In this document: one piece after another, positions 51,184-62,461 of the stretch
Numbering within the stretch: the stretch's first letter is position 1
Layout of the letters: every line of letters starts with the position of its first letter
Assembly: GCF_963169125.1 (NCBI RefSeq)
Contig: NC_084802.1
Coordinates: 37,842,607 to 37,906,606 of the forward strand
Length of the DNA stretch: 64,000 nt
Source: Humulus lupulus
Taxonomy: Eukaryota > Streptophyta > Magnoliopsida > Rosales > Cannabaceae
Direction: 5' to 3'
Position numbers and translations under genes: made by a program
Notes under the pieces: generated by a model
What the model was told of the DNA's origin: nothing
Databases searched by the model: none
What the model saw: only the letters and a program-made list of their open reading frames with translations

Positions 51184-51551
51184 CACCACAAGAAATGAAC
51201 TATGGCGAGTACATAGGGAAATTTTACTATTTATGCATAATAGTATGTATAATTACTAAATAATACCAGCACTAATTAATTTTTCAAATTGGTGCTAAAC
51301 TTTCACCAAGTACCAAATATCTCTCTCATTTTTTCCTACCCAAACTCTCTCACACTCTCTCTATCTATTCGTTGCTCTCAATCCCCAAAGCCCAAACCCA
51401 AACCGAAGCAAACCCCAAAAAGCAAAGGGAACCCACGACGTCGATTTCACCCTCTCTCTTTCTCTTCTCCGAAGTCGGCCACCTAGAACTCGTCAAACCT
51501 GTCGAACCTATTGAGCCAACGACGACAACGAAGCTCGAATCCCATGGCGTC

Positions 51552-53996
51552 TGTAATGACCCAAATTTTCTAATAAAGTTTAGGACCTTGATTAGGAGGC
51601 TGGGATGGCCATAATTTATTTATTACGCTATTAAATGATTATATGCATGTTTATGTGAATTATATTATTATATGATGATAAATGCATGCACGTGGGTCCA
51701 TATTTCATGACAGGGGCATTTTGGTAATTTGGCCCGTTGAGAGCATAATTGTGTATTTTCATGCATGTTGATGAATTATTGATGAGGCCACATTATAATA
51801 TGGATTTTTTCGAGCTTTTCGGCATTATACGATCTTTTAATGCAATTTATCAGTTTGGTCATAACGGGGTTAATTTCGGGGCTCAGGGTGAGTCTCGGGG
51901 TTATTTGAGGATTAGAACATTACCGGGAATTAAAGGGTAATGGGATATGATTTATTATCATTTGAGAATATTGGGAATAATGGGAATTGGAAGGTGTTAA
52001 TTATGATTAACGAGATAGGCGGGAAATGACGATTTTGCCCTTGGAGGCTGTTTAGGGTTTTAATTAGGCTTAGGGGCGATATGGTCTTTTCACCCTAAGG
52101 ATATATGTCACTTGAGAAGGCTGTAGAATCCTTAGAACCAAAAAAAAAAAAAAAGTGCATCATTTCTTCTCTTCCCGTTCTTCTTCTTCTCTTCTTCTTT
52201 CTTTGAAATTTTGAACCCCAATTGAAGATTCAAGCTAGGGAACCAAGTCTAGGGTTATGTCCTACCATTGAAGAGGGTGTGATTCTGAGATTGAGGTGAG
52301 TTTCTAGCCATTTAAACTCTGGTTCTTGCTCTGCTTTTCTTATTGAGTTTCAGTTGGGATTTTGGTTTGAAAGTTTAGAATTCAATGGGGTTTTTGGAAA
52401 AGTTTGGTTAGGTTATGATGCCTAGGACATGTAGAGTAGATATTTGGGTTCATTTGGGGGTTTGGATGGAGTTTGGAAGTATGTTTTTCAGGTTGGAAAT
52501 GGAAAACTTGAAGGAGGAAGAACCAGGGCTGTTTCAGCTTGGTTCTAGTGCTATAGTGCCCAAGGAAGGGCGCTATAGCGCTGTCTAGGGCCAGACTGCC
52601 CTGGTTGTAGCACTGGGGTGCTAGGGGGGTAGCACTGTAGTGCTACCCTATTTTTCTTGATGCATATTTTGGGCACTTTTGAGGGTTTTGGCTCGGGGTT
52701 TCACTCCTAAGGCTCGGGATCGAATCTACTCACCGTTTGGGTACGATTCGGGGTTCCAGGAGTGAGGTTTAGGTCAAGAACCTTTTATGGTTGATTTTCA
52801 TTAATGTGGGTTATATTTGGTTATGACTAGGTGACCGCTAAGGGATCAATGGATTGATCGTTCTCAAGGGTCGTTCTTAACGTATTTCTCGCTCGAATAA
52901 GAGGTAAGAAAACTGCACCCAGTATGTGATGCATGTGATGCACGAGAAACATGTGATTAGGGCATGACATGAATGTTGAATATGAGATTGTTCAGAGCTT
53001 GAGTCTCTGCATTTGTGCATGATCCTAATTATGCTAGCGTTTGTTAAGTAAGCATCCTGAATGCCCTACATTTGGATATTTGACATATGATATATGCTTG
53101 GTTGCATTGCTTACTTGTGTATGGCACTGACCCATGGCCAGAAATCGGCAATGGTGTCAATATTAACTATGAAGTTGTGACTCATTAGTCAAGTTCGACA
53201 GTAGTACTGAGCACTATTCATATGGTATTGGCTTAAGAGTTAAGAATAGTTTTAGCGTGTTTAACGCAAGCTGAAAAGATTAGATCTAATCGACATAAGC
53301 ATTGAAAACTAAAAGCGCTATTCTGGTCTAATGGCTAGTCACTCAAGGCCAGGGTCAGAAGGCCCAAGTGACTGCATCGTCACATGGCTAAGGGTACGGA
53401 ACCTATATTAGTGACTTACTCCTCAATCACTCATTTGATTAGGGATACACACCCCAACATGGTTATCAGAACCTCAAGTGTTAATCACTCATCTGATTAG
53501 GTGACTTAATAGTCATCCATTCAGGAGGGCAGGATCCCCCATCATTATCTGAACTTATTTGCATGCATGAATAGGGTTACTATTGCTAGGCATGCTTGTT
53601 ATGATTTGGTAACATGTTATTACTGTTCATGAGCATATTGAGTTTTCTTGCTGAGCTTCGGCTCACAGGTGCCATGTGGTGCAGGTAAAGGCAAAAGAAA
53701 GCTGGACCATTCTTGAGTTGGAGAGCTTAGGTGACGATGTGTACATATGCAGCTGCTAGACCGCCATGCCACAGCTGGTTGTAAATATTTTGTTGTGAAT
53801 AACCTTTAAATTATATTTTTGGGATCCCAATGTATACGGTAAACGTTTTAGTGAAACGTTATATCTTAACCAAAAATTTTAACCCTAAACCGCTAATCAT
53901 ACTTAGTTACACGATTATGGCCAAATGACTTGATTAACAAGTTTAACACTGTTTAAAATGCTCACCGTAACAGTCCCTGGGTAGTAGGGCGTTACA
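51552..53996 (+). mobile_element. 5' LTR of Gypsy element D
   Basis: TGTAATGACCC...AGGGCGTTACA, 2445 bp. The GC cassette (52,540-52,655) is the AGCGCTaTAGCGC type. AGGTAAGAAAACTGCACCC at 52,902-52,920; GGTGCAGGTAAAGGC at 53,678-53,692. GCGTC precedes the LTR; its matching TSD copy is gone with the 3' half. Confidence 0.93.
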
Positions 53997-53999
53997 ACT

Positions 54000-54011
54000 T
54001 GGTATCAGAGC
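54000..54011 (+). other. Primer binding site, tRNA-Met type
   Basis: TGGTATCAGAGC three bases after the LTR end, the common plant Gypsy/Copia initiator tRNA-Met priming site, here perfect. Confidence 0.92.
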
Positions 54012-54502
54012 GAGCCAAGGTTAAGGGTTCCTAAAGACAAGCTGGGCATGTACACTCGTCACTAAAGATAGCTTCACTCAGGGTATGGTAACTATTTCTG
54101 TAGTTATGTGCTTAACTACTTAAATAGAATGTAAATGCTTTACCTGCACATTGTATTAGGGAGCATGAGATTCTGATAGAGCCTGGCTCTTGACTATTAA
54201 ATGATTATATGATTACATGCTCCGTGAACATATATGAATGTAATTATACGATTACTTGCTCCGTGATTATATAAATGTGATATTCTCATGCTGGAGTTGG
54301 AGGCATGGTATGAATGTTGGAAGAGCAGGGGTTATGATTAATGAATAAATGCTATGGGCATGTGTATACCACTGTAGTGGGTTTGTGAATGTGGAGTGGG
54401 TTGTGATTGTAGTGTGGTAAGATTGTTCCCGTGGGGAAAGCTCTTGATATGCTCATCATCTTTAATAGGTCAAGTTATTGACTGCAGATTCAATCAGAGG
54501 AT
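54012..54502 (+). other. Leader of Gypsy element D
   Basis: Untranslated region between primer site and gag; no ORF expected or seen. Confidence 0.7.
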
Positions 54503-55436
54503 ATGTATCCAAGGCAGATAATGAGGCCTGGTGGTGGTTATACAGAGGCTAGAAGTTACAGCTAGGATTTGAGTTCTTCATCTGCCCCTCAGAATTTTTA
54601 GCAAATGTTTATAGATGTCCAATTAAGATTGCAGAGACAAGAGGAAGAGATCAGGTGTTTGAAGCAACAGAAGAATCTGTTAGGGAACACCTCTTCCTTT
54701 GTTATGCCAGGAGTGGCACCAGTTTTGGCTCAGCCTAGGGTTGAGAATAAATGGGAATTTCTCTGTGGAAGATTCCAGGAGTATTACCCTTCAGTCTTTG
54801 AGGGAGGCCTATATCCATTCAGAGCAGAGCAATGGATGGGCATGATCAGTTCCATCCTCGATAGAATGGGGATGGCAGGTCACGATAGGGTGATCTGTGC
54901 TACATATGTATTGTGGGATGATGCCCAGACATGGTGGGAAGTAGTATCCCAGACATGAGATACAGCTGTGGTGGACTGGAAAGAATTTAGACAGCTGTTC
55001 AATGAGAGATATTACTGTGATGCAGCCAAGACTGCTAAGATGAATGAGTTTCTGAACCTCGTTCAGGGTAATGCAACAGTAACCGAGTATGTTAACAGAT
55101 TTGATGCGTTGGCCAAGTTTGCTTTTGACATGCTACCCATAGATGTAGCTTAAAAGGAAAGGTTTATCCAGGGATTGAATCCCATAATAGCTCAGGGCAT
55201 TAGAGTTACCAAGTGCATGAAATCTCTACCTATGCTCAAGTGGTAGGGAAGGCTCTTGTTGTTGAGAGCACAGGAAATCAGATTGAGCAGGAGAGTGCTG
55301 GAGAGCATGGAGCTCAAGTAGTGACACCTCCATTTGTTGGAGCGAGTAAGAAAAAGAACTGGAGGACTTACCCAGAATGCATTCGGTGTAAGAGGCGCCA
55401 CTGGGAAAATGCCGAGCAAAGGCATGTTTCTTATGT
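54503..55436 (+). pseudogene. gag: Gypsy gag (element D), truncated
   Basis: ATG at 54,503 (MYPRQIMRPGG). Capsid-region landmarks parallel gag C: FEGGLYPFRAEQWMGMI, CATYVLWDDAQTWWEVVSQT, FRQLFNERYYCDAAKTAKMNEF, VTEYVNRFDALAKF. In-frame stops occur at ~54,554, 54,599, 54,956 and 55,151 and there are small frame slips after 55,210. The first zinc-knuckle (CIRCKRRHW) is recognisable at ~55,380; the sequence then switches to MULE sequence at ~55,436. Protease, pol and 3' LTR are absent. Confidence 0.88.
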
Positions 55437-56199
55437 ATGCGTTGCAAGTATTTTACCAATACATATCAACAAAATGCATCTGTGATGAACATTTATTTCT
55501 CACAATTGATACCTGCCCGATATGATCAGTACAAGAAAATTGTCGACAAAACAAAGTTCACGTGGGATTCTGACATTATGTCCATGTTGACCGGCATCGA
55601 GCTGCAGTTTCTGGCATCTTGGGGAGGAGTTGAGGATGTATATTGGTGCCAGAATTATGAACAACAACATTTGTTTGCCACTGAGGCTTCTATTTCTAGT
55701 TGGACTCTCACTATTTATGATTCAGACAACTCGGTGATTAGTGACACAAAGTTGGAGGAAATTATGAATCCATGGTGCTTTTTGCTTCTTTCTCTGTTGA
55801 TACAGAGTAAACTGTTCATTGATAGTTTGATGTTGAAGATTCCTGCAGCAGGAAAGAGGCCGCATCAATTCACATGGCGTTGCAAATAGAAACACGAGCT
55901 CACTCAGTCAAAGAGAAGGTAACAAACATCATCTTCATACTATATTTGTTTCTAACTAAAATTATAGTATTGTATACTTAATGTTTACATTTTTTGACAG
56001 TGGGGATTGTGGTGTGTATGCTGTCAAGCATATTGAACATCTCATGGCTGACCTTCCATTGGAAACCATATGCGATGAAAATATAGAGGTGTTTAGGAGC
56101 AAGTGGACCACAAACTTATGGTATCAAATTTTTTACCTTGATCATTGTATATATACAGGATCTTTACATGTACAATTTTTTGTTCACATTTTTTTATAA
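55437..56199 (+). pseudogene. Ulp1-like C48 cysteine protease of MULE, spliced
   Basis: C-terminal Ulp1 (SUMO protease fold) domain of the kind carried by plant MULEs. Exon 1 has the catalytic His in QQHLFAT and Asp in TIYDSDN, followed by LEEIMNPW. An 82-bp intron (55,919-56,000, GT...ACAG) joins in frame to SGDCGVYAVKHIEHLM with the catalytic Cys, so the H-D-C triad is visible. One stop (TAG, 55,887-55,889) lies just before the intron. The N-terminus was lost where Gypsy D joins. Convergent with the transposase. Its role in transposition is not established. Confidence 0.8.
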
Positions 56200-56210
56200 C
56201 TTTCATAGGT

Positions 56211-56492
56211 TGTTATCGAGCTATATCAAACTAATATCAAGCTATATCGAACTGTTATCAAATTAATATCGAGCTTCAATCGAGCAATATCATTTTCATA
56301 TCCATTATATAGCGAGTTATATCGAACTAATATCGAGCCATATCGAACCATTATCGAACTACTATCGAACCATTATCGAGCTACGATTTGAAGTCAGTTT
56401 AGAAGTTAACATACATATTATCGAGTTCATATCAAGCTATTATCAAGCTCACTTCGAGCTAAAATTGAGCTCATCGAGTTTACATCGAGCTT
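56211..56492 (+). repeat. ATCGAGC/ATCGAAC 11-bp array, block 1
   Basis: Degenerate units around TATCGAGCTA and TATCGAACTA, many spaced 10-12 bp, over ~280 bp between the Ulp1 and transposase genes. Same orientation as block 2. Confidence 0.85.
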
Positions 56493-56579
56493 AACATAAC
56501 ATTTAAGAAAAATCAAATAAAAAAGAAGGGAAAACAAGCTAGGTTATTAATACAACAAGTCCAAATGGGAAAAAAGAGT

Positions 56580-59040
56580 TTATAGCCTAGCTTTGCATGT
56601 AGCCCTGTTGTGGCCAAGACCACCACACATGATATACTTGCGCTCTTTGCAAATAATTTCGCCATTCGATGGATAGCGATTTGTCTTCCTTCTTCCCACC
56701 TTTTTCTTCTTCGGTCGATAAACTGGTTGTTTTTCAACGGGAACCCCAACTTGCATTTTCTTTATGTTCTTGGGATCTTCCCAATCATCCTCATTGCCAG
56801 TTGGGTAAATTGTTTCTTTGTAAGACTCCCTCCACCTTTCAGTAGTGTAATATGGGAAACACAATGAGTAAATGTTGACACCGCATAGGACGGTCGCAGC
56901 TACACCATGAACACAAGGGTAACCTATTATTTGAAACTGGGCACAGGAGCATGATTGGGTCATCAAATTCACCTCACCATCACCTTCTGGGTCTATCACA
57001 TGAAATTCAAACTGTCCAAGAGGATGGACTTTCAAGTACCTTGCATCATCCGCAATGCCTGAGACATCTTTCTCATATATTGTTGCTAATTTTGATGTGC
57101 AATTCTCTACATCCCCACGATGTGCAGCAAACCATGACTGAATTGTGAAACGAATGAATTCCACAAAAGTAGTGACTGGGAAGGTTCTTGCGTCTTTGGT
57201 TTTGTTGTTGAAACTTTCAGCATAGTTTCTTGTCATTACATTGTATCGATTCCCAGGAAAGTAAGCATGAGTCCACTTATCGAAGCCTATACCCTCGAGA
57301 TATTGAGCTATGGTAGGATTCATTTGCCTTATATTGTTGGAGAACCTGTGAAATTTTGACTTCTGAAATGCATATGCCGCATTCCACATCTCCTTGTGAC
57401 AGTGATCAATCTTGAACTTAGCGATTACATTCATACTTATGTGATGGTAGCATGCACCGTGGTAGGCATCAGGGAAGACTAACTTAAGAGCATGAATAAT
57501 GCTAGCATGCCTATCTGATACAAAAGTCAGATTATCAACAAGTCCAATGGCTTCCTTCAATTTCATCATGAAATACTTCCAAGAAGCATGATTCTCACTG
57601 TCAACAATCGCAAATGCAATTGGATAAATGTGGTTATTCGCATCCAATGCGACAACACACAACATGTAGCCACCGTACCTTGACTTCAAGAAAGTGCCTT
57701 CCACACATATCACAGGATGACATGATGTAAATCCCCTTCTCCAAACTCTAAGTGAGAAGAAACAGTAAAGAAAGCGACCGTCATCTGTGACAAAATCAGT
57801 TATTGTACCTACATTCTTTTACTGCAGCATGTACAAGTAAGAAGGTAACTTGGAGTACGATTCTTCAGGTGTCCCCCTGACATAACTGAGTGTCTTCTCT
57901 CTTCATCTCCAAGCCTTCATATAACTCATATCGATCCCAAAATTAGTCTTCATATCCTCCTTTATTCTATTTGCTGGGTAGCTAGTGCCATCAGTAACAT
58001 ATTTGTTCTTGATAAGGTGCCCAATGACCCAAGGTGTTGCTTGACGGTGGTCTTTTTATCGCAATTCTAGTGAGCAAGTATGTACACTATTATAAACAGT
58101 GATCTCAAACATCTTTGATCGCGCTACTTTTTTTCCCTCTTATTCTCCAACCACAATCAGGATCCTTCCAGGTGATATACAACACATCAGTACTAGACTT
58201 CTTAACCATAAACTCAAAATTATTCTTCATTGAAAAGAGAGTCGCTTTGGTTTTCAATTCCATCTTGTTCTCAAAAGTCTTCCCATGGTGTAGTTCTCCC
58301 AACGGTACACCAGATGAGGGTGATTCGGAACGACTAGAAGCCACGATGTCTTCTTTTGTAAACATGGGAGTAATCCATTTTCTATGATCTTCTGTTGAAC
58401 ATATTGGAACGTTCCGTGTATAGTTATATTATGTTCCACTAGGACGACTAGAGCTGGTGTCAGGTGTTTGACGTCCTTGACTTGGTGGGTCTGCCCATGC
58501 AATAGGACGTATTGGTTATTCTTGTGCTTGTTCTACTTGTAAATCATCAGACATGTCAATCAGCACTTCTGCAGAATAATATGCCTCTGAATTGTATCTT
58601 AAGTCCTCATTATGTTCAACTACTGGATTGTCATTCACATAGGGGTTGTACTCATACTGGTTGTCCCTCAGGTCACCAATAGGACATCCTAAAGTACTGG
58701 CTGCTCCCTCAGATCCGGGAGTGGAATATGGATCTGCAATGATAATTTTTTAACAGGAGTGACACACAAGGCTAACCTTTTTTTAGATGTTACTCCTAAG
58801 AATGCATGGACACCAAGATTACTTTCAACATGAACGGGTGTAAACGGTTGGTCGCCGCATGTGTAAGGAACCTCCAATTTCAACCCATACATCTATTTAT
58901 CAACTTTAAGTTCCTTGTGCAATATGTCAAGTAGTTGCAAGTATGTTACAGTATCCTCCATCGGTATGACCATGCATGGTCCTTGAAAATCCACTTATTC
59001 CCTTGTAATTCCCAAACACTAGTGTAGGATACAAAAACGT
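56580..59040 (-). pseudogene. MURA-like MULE transposase
   Basis: From the N-terminus: a MULE amino-terminal region (58,690-59,030); a MuDR DNA-binding-type domain (LKTKATLFSMKNNFEF.., WRIRGKKSS) near 58,110-58,290; then the core, open for 377 codons from 57,713 to 56,580. The core has CVEGTFLKSRYGG, where Glu (57,699-57,701) stands for the usual first catalytic Asp, then FVSDRHAS and NYAESFN. A SWIM zinc finger follows (CSC...PCVHG). The C-terminal knuckle MCGGLGHNRATC lacks its first Cys (Tyr). Stops near 57,823 and 57,905 and a frame slip near 58,105 kill the gene. Confidence 0.88.
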
Positions 59041-59122
59041 AGATAATGGAACCTGTGTTGAAAAAAAAAACATTGAAATTGTTAAGAAAACTGTCAATTT
59101 ATTAGAAATTCATGAAAAAAGA

Positions 59123-59470
59123 ACATTATCGAGCATTATCGAGCTATAATCGAACACTATCGAGTTACCATCGAGCCCATAGTCAAGCTCTTATTGAGTT
59201 AGTATCAAGCTAAAATTTCTTAAATCGAACATAAAACCTAACCAAAACCTTCATCGAACCCTATCGAGCTCCTATTGAGCACATATCGAGAAAACAACTA
59301 CACTAAATATTATAGGGTCCAATTGAACCCTTATCGAGTTATCATCGAGCACAATCGAGCAACAAAACCTAAAACTATCAAGCTATAATCGAACTATATC
59401 GAGCAGCATCGAGCTCATAAAAGAACATTCTTTGACATACCATCAATCCCCTATCGAACCGTTATCGAGC
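59123..59470 (+). repeat. ATCGAGC/ATCGAAC 11-bp array, block 2
   Basis: Same unit and orientation as 56,211-56,492, on the promoter side of the transposase. The first ~90 bp keep a clear 11-bp spacing; a short unrelated gap lies near 59,215-59,245. Confidence 0.85.
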
Positions 59471-59945
59471 AAAAAAATTGCAGAAAACCCAGAAAAACGC
59501 AGATTGTGGAATCTCTCTAAAAAAACCCAAAAAACATACCAATATAGGCTCAGATCTGTTCAAAATAGCCAAAAATAATTTTAAAAAATAATACCCAACA
59601 CATAAAATAAAAAATCTTATTACCCATGGTTTTTCTCCTCCAAAAACCCTCAATATTGATGTTGCTTTTGATATTGGCGACTTCACAGAGACAATGGAGA
59701 TGGATTACAATGATTTCGACAAGAAAATCATACAAATCTGATGGTTTTAGGGAGGATTTCCTGAGAATGAGAGAGAGAGGGAGAGAGAGGGAAGAGAGAG
59801 GAAGAGAAGGTTTTAGGATTCTTGATATAATGAGAGGGGTATTTTGGGTATGAGAGGAATGTTTAGCATCAAATTGAAAAGATTGATAGTGCTAGGATTT
59901 TTTGGTAATATTAGGCATTATTAAGTATGGATAGTGAATTTTCCC
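59471..59945. other. MULE 5' flank and right terminus
   Basis: Untranslated region of the transposase on minus with a GA-rich tract (59,765-59,810), then the inverted terminus ending AATTTTCCC at 59,945. Confidence 0.7.
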
Positions 59946-60240
59946 ATTACATAAGCGTCATCGCGATACAACCCTTAAAATCATGAAAAATACAAATTAA
60001 CTAAAGACTTATACAGTCGACATTTCTGTTGCTATAAAGTAGAGCTCTTATAGAGATGACATTGTCGTCGCTATGGGGCCCTTAAAACTACGGAAAATAT
60101 GAAAGAATATATATTTTTAATTAATTAAAGACTTGTAGAGACGACATTGTTGTCGCTATAGGTGTCTAAATTTTTTGGAGGGAATACACAACATCAGAAT
60201 TATTTAGTATTTATTGTTTTTGTTTTAAAAAATTTCGTTG

Positions 60241-60620
60241 CACTACAAGAAATTAGGTTTTTGCTAATAGTTTTTCCTGCCAGCAAAAACCGGGTATTTC
60301 ACCGGCAAAAGCCAGTTCACTTTTGCCAACAAGCTGTTGCATCGACAAAAGAGAACGAGGAAGAGTGGTCTGTGCACCATCTTTTTCCAGCAACTTTCAC
60401 ATTAAGCCAGCAAAAGACTGTCCCATGAAATTGTGGGACTATCTTTTGCCAGCGAACTGTGATTTTTACCATAGGTTATTTAGCCGCCGACAAAAGTCTG
60501 GCTGGGAAAAAGTTAACTTTTGCAGACTCAAAAAATGCCCTGGGAAAAACATTTTCAATTATTTTTTTAAAAAAATAAAATTACTTTTGCTGGGGCAAAA
60601 AATTCACCGGGAAAAGTTTT
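60241..60620. repeat. CACTA terminus and subterminal repeats
   Basis: Short motifs around GCCAGCAAAAG and CTTTTGCCGGC recur in direct and inverted form. In CACTA elements such motifs bind the second-gene product. Confidence 0.75.
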
Positions 60621-60799
60621 TTAATATATTTATAAAATTAATTTAATTAATATTATATAAAAAAAACTAGATAATTGTCTTTTAAATATAATTGACAAAC
60701 TAATAATACATAATTAAGTAAATGTCATAAAACATATAAAAGTACTTAACAAAATAAAACAAATTGTCTTAAAATTAAAGGTGAAAATAAAAGTACATC

Positions 60800-62200
60800 T
60801 ACTCAACGAAGTCATCCTCATCATCGTTGTTGTCTTCCTTGTGGACTAAATGGGATGGTTGGCTAGCTGAAACACAATCGAAATTAAATGTTGGTGGGGG
60901 CAGGGGATTGAAATTGGGGCGGGAAATTCATTCCCGGTACCATGGCTTGCATCTGTTGCATGTAATTCTCCATGTATTAGTTGTGTTGTATTATGTATTG
61001 GTTCTGGGCGAGCATAAATTGTTCCTGGGCTTGCTGCTCATTTTGAGTTGCTCATTTTCCTGCCAAAGATAGTTGACTACCAAACATGGAGGACAAAATC
61101 TGTGCTCACTGTCTTCCATTTGCCTTAAGCCTAAGCAATGACCCAAATCCTTTCTTATAGCGAGACCAAGGACCTAAAACATCACACACTATGTCCATGC
61201 CCGAAGGTAGTGGGACATCAGAACCACCAACACAAGATGCAACAGATGAGGCAGTAGGCGTACTTTGTGATGCCCACCTTTGATTCATCTCCTCCTGAAA
61301 ATTTTAAAATTAATTAATTAAGATTATAAGAGACAAAATTTAAACTAAATAATGATTAATCAATTTTAAAATAATTAAATCTTACATGCGCCTTCCCAGC
61401 TTCCTCGCTTAGCCAACCTTTCTTCTTTCGATTGAGTTGTTCGAACGTATCGATCAAGCTCGGAAATTGGCCAGACTCATCAACCTAGAGAGGAAAAAAT
61501 ATTAGAACATACACATAAATTCATTATAAAATAATAAAAGTTTATAATTCGTATAACGTACATTACCATGAATATGTGCCACAATGGATTTGGAGCCGTG
61601 TCCCCTCAGTATAGGCAATTTGGCCCGATTTTCCCTGTTCCTTCGAGACCTTTTCTGTTTTAATTGAAACAATAATAATGTAATTAGTAGTTGCATAATA
61701 AAAAATAGATTAAATAATTATAGTTTTACTTGTTGTGCATCAGAAGACCAATAATCACACAACACCGCCCAGTTAGGTTGAGAAACACCTGTATATGGTT
61801 TCTCCTATGCCATTTTATTGTCCTTCTCCCCTCCAATTTCAACCCAATATCACCTCATATATACTGCCAGTAAGAAAAATACTTCATAATTTTTGTTTTT
61901 TGTTTTTTTTGCATCTGGTCCTTAACAACTTTATCTTCCAATGGAAAAGTGAACTTCTCCTACAATTAAAATTGAAAAAACTTGGATAATTTATACTAAC
62001 CATCTTTATTAATTATTTTAGTGCCATGTTAAGGTATAGTAAGATACTTCCAAATAATCTTTGGTAAATGGTCGCAACATCTGTTTGTGGCACATCAGTC
62101 CAATAAAACAAAGTAGGGGATAAGATGTCTCGCACCAATCGAGCAATGGTGTTGTTGAACCATTTTCCATACTTTTATATGGATACATATGGATAATCCC
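60800..62200 (-). pseudogene. Plant En/Spm-family second-gene remnant (Transposase_24-like)
   Basis: Coding pieces separated by AT-rich introns: KYGKWFNNTIARLVRDIL..LFYWTDVP (62,040-62,170), GVSQPNWAVLCDYWSSDAQ (61,730-61,790), KQKRSRRNRENRAKLPILRGHGSKS (61,570-61,670), VDESGQFPSLIDTFEQLNRKKKGW (61,390-61,495), then GPWSRYKKGFGSLLRLKANGRQ (61,100-61,290) and a Gln/Met-rich tail. The NRENRAKL / GHGSKS part is characteristic of Ptta/En/Spm proteins. Stops and slips indicate decay; exon borders are approximate. Confidence 0.72.
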
Positions 62201-62461
62201 CTTGGATCACAACATCATGATCTCTCTCTCTCAACATTAGCACCATAGTAAGATCCCCTTACTTTTTTTTCTTTCCCTGGTTGTTGCTAGATTCTAGAGC
62301 TAACGTGCTACATATTTAAATTGTCATTAAATTTAACGAAATTAATATGTTGGTTTTTAGTCATTTGTCTAATAAATGAATAAATACTTAATACCAAAAA
62401 AAAATTAGAAATGATATTCATTGGATTAAAATATAAGTTACAAGATTTGTCTCTATATTAC

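Larger units (their letters stand above)
51216..59945. mobile_element. Mutator-like element with Ulp1 protease and transposase
   Basis: Left terminus GGGAAATTTTACTAT and right terminus (minus strand) GGGAAAATTCACTAT begin inverted repeats of ~150 bp sharing AGCACTA, TTTTCAAATT/TTTTCAATTT, GATGCTAAAC/GGTGCTAAAC and CTCTCTCA blocks. Flanks AGTACATA and ATTACATA form an 8-bp TSD with one mismatch. It carries a Ulp1-like gene (plus) and a MURA transposase (minus), the KI/Kaonashi-type arrangement. A Gypsy element (51,552-~55,436) lies within its left part. Confidence 0.85.
51184..60240. mobile_element. CACTA-type element end split by a MULE
   Basis: CACCACAAGAAAT at 51,184 is one base from the CACTA terminus CACTACAAGAAAT. 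It runs only to ~51,215, where the MULE starts. After the MULE, 59,946-60,170 continues with GACATTGTCGTCGCTAT-type repeats, typical CACTA subterminal sequence. The rest of this element is lost or lies beyond the CACTA that begins at 60,241. Confidence 0.6.

Noticed and set aside
51289..51614. Pro/Lys-rich ORFs and ATGGCGTC as start of a host gene
   Set aside because: They lie in the MULE left terminus and leader and are cut by the Gypsy LTR.
56580..57713. Domesticated MULE transposase (FAR1/MUSTANG-like) host gene
   Set aside because: Upstream stops, a frame slip, intact element termini and a TSD point to a decayed transposon gene.
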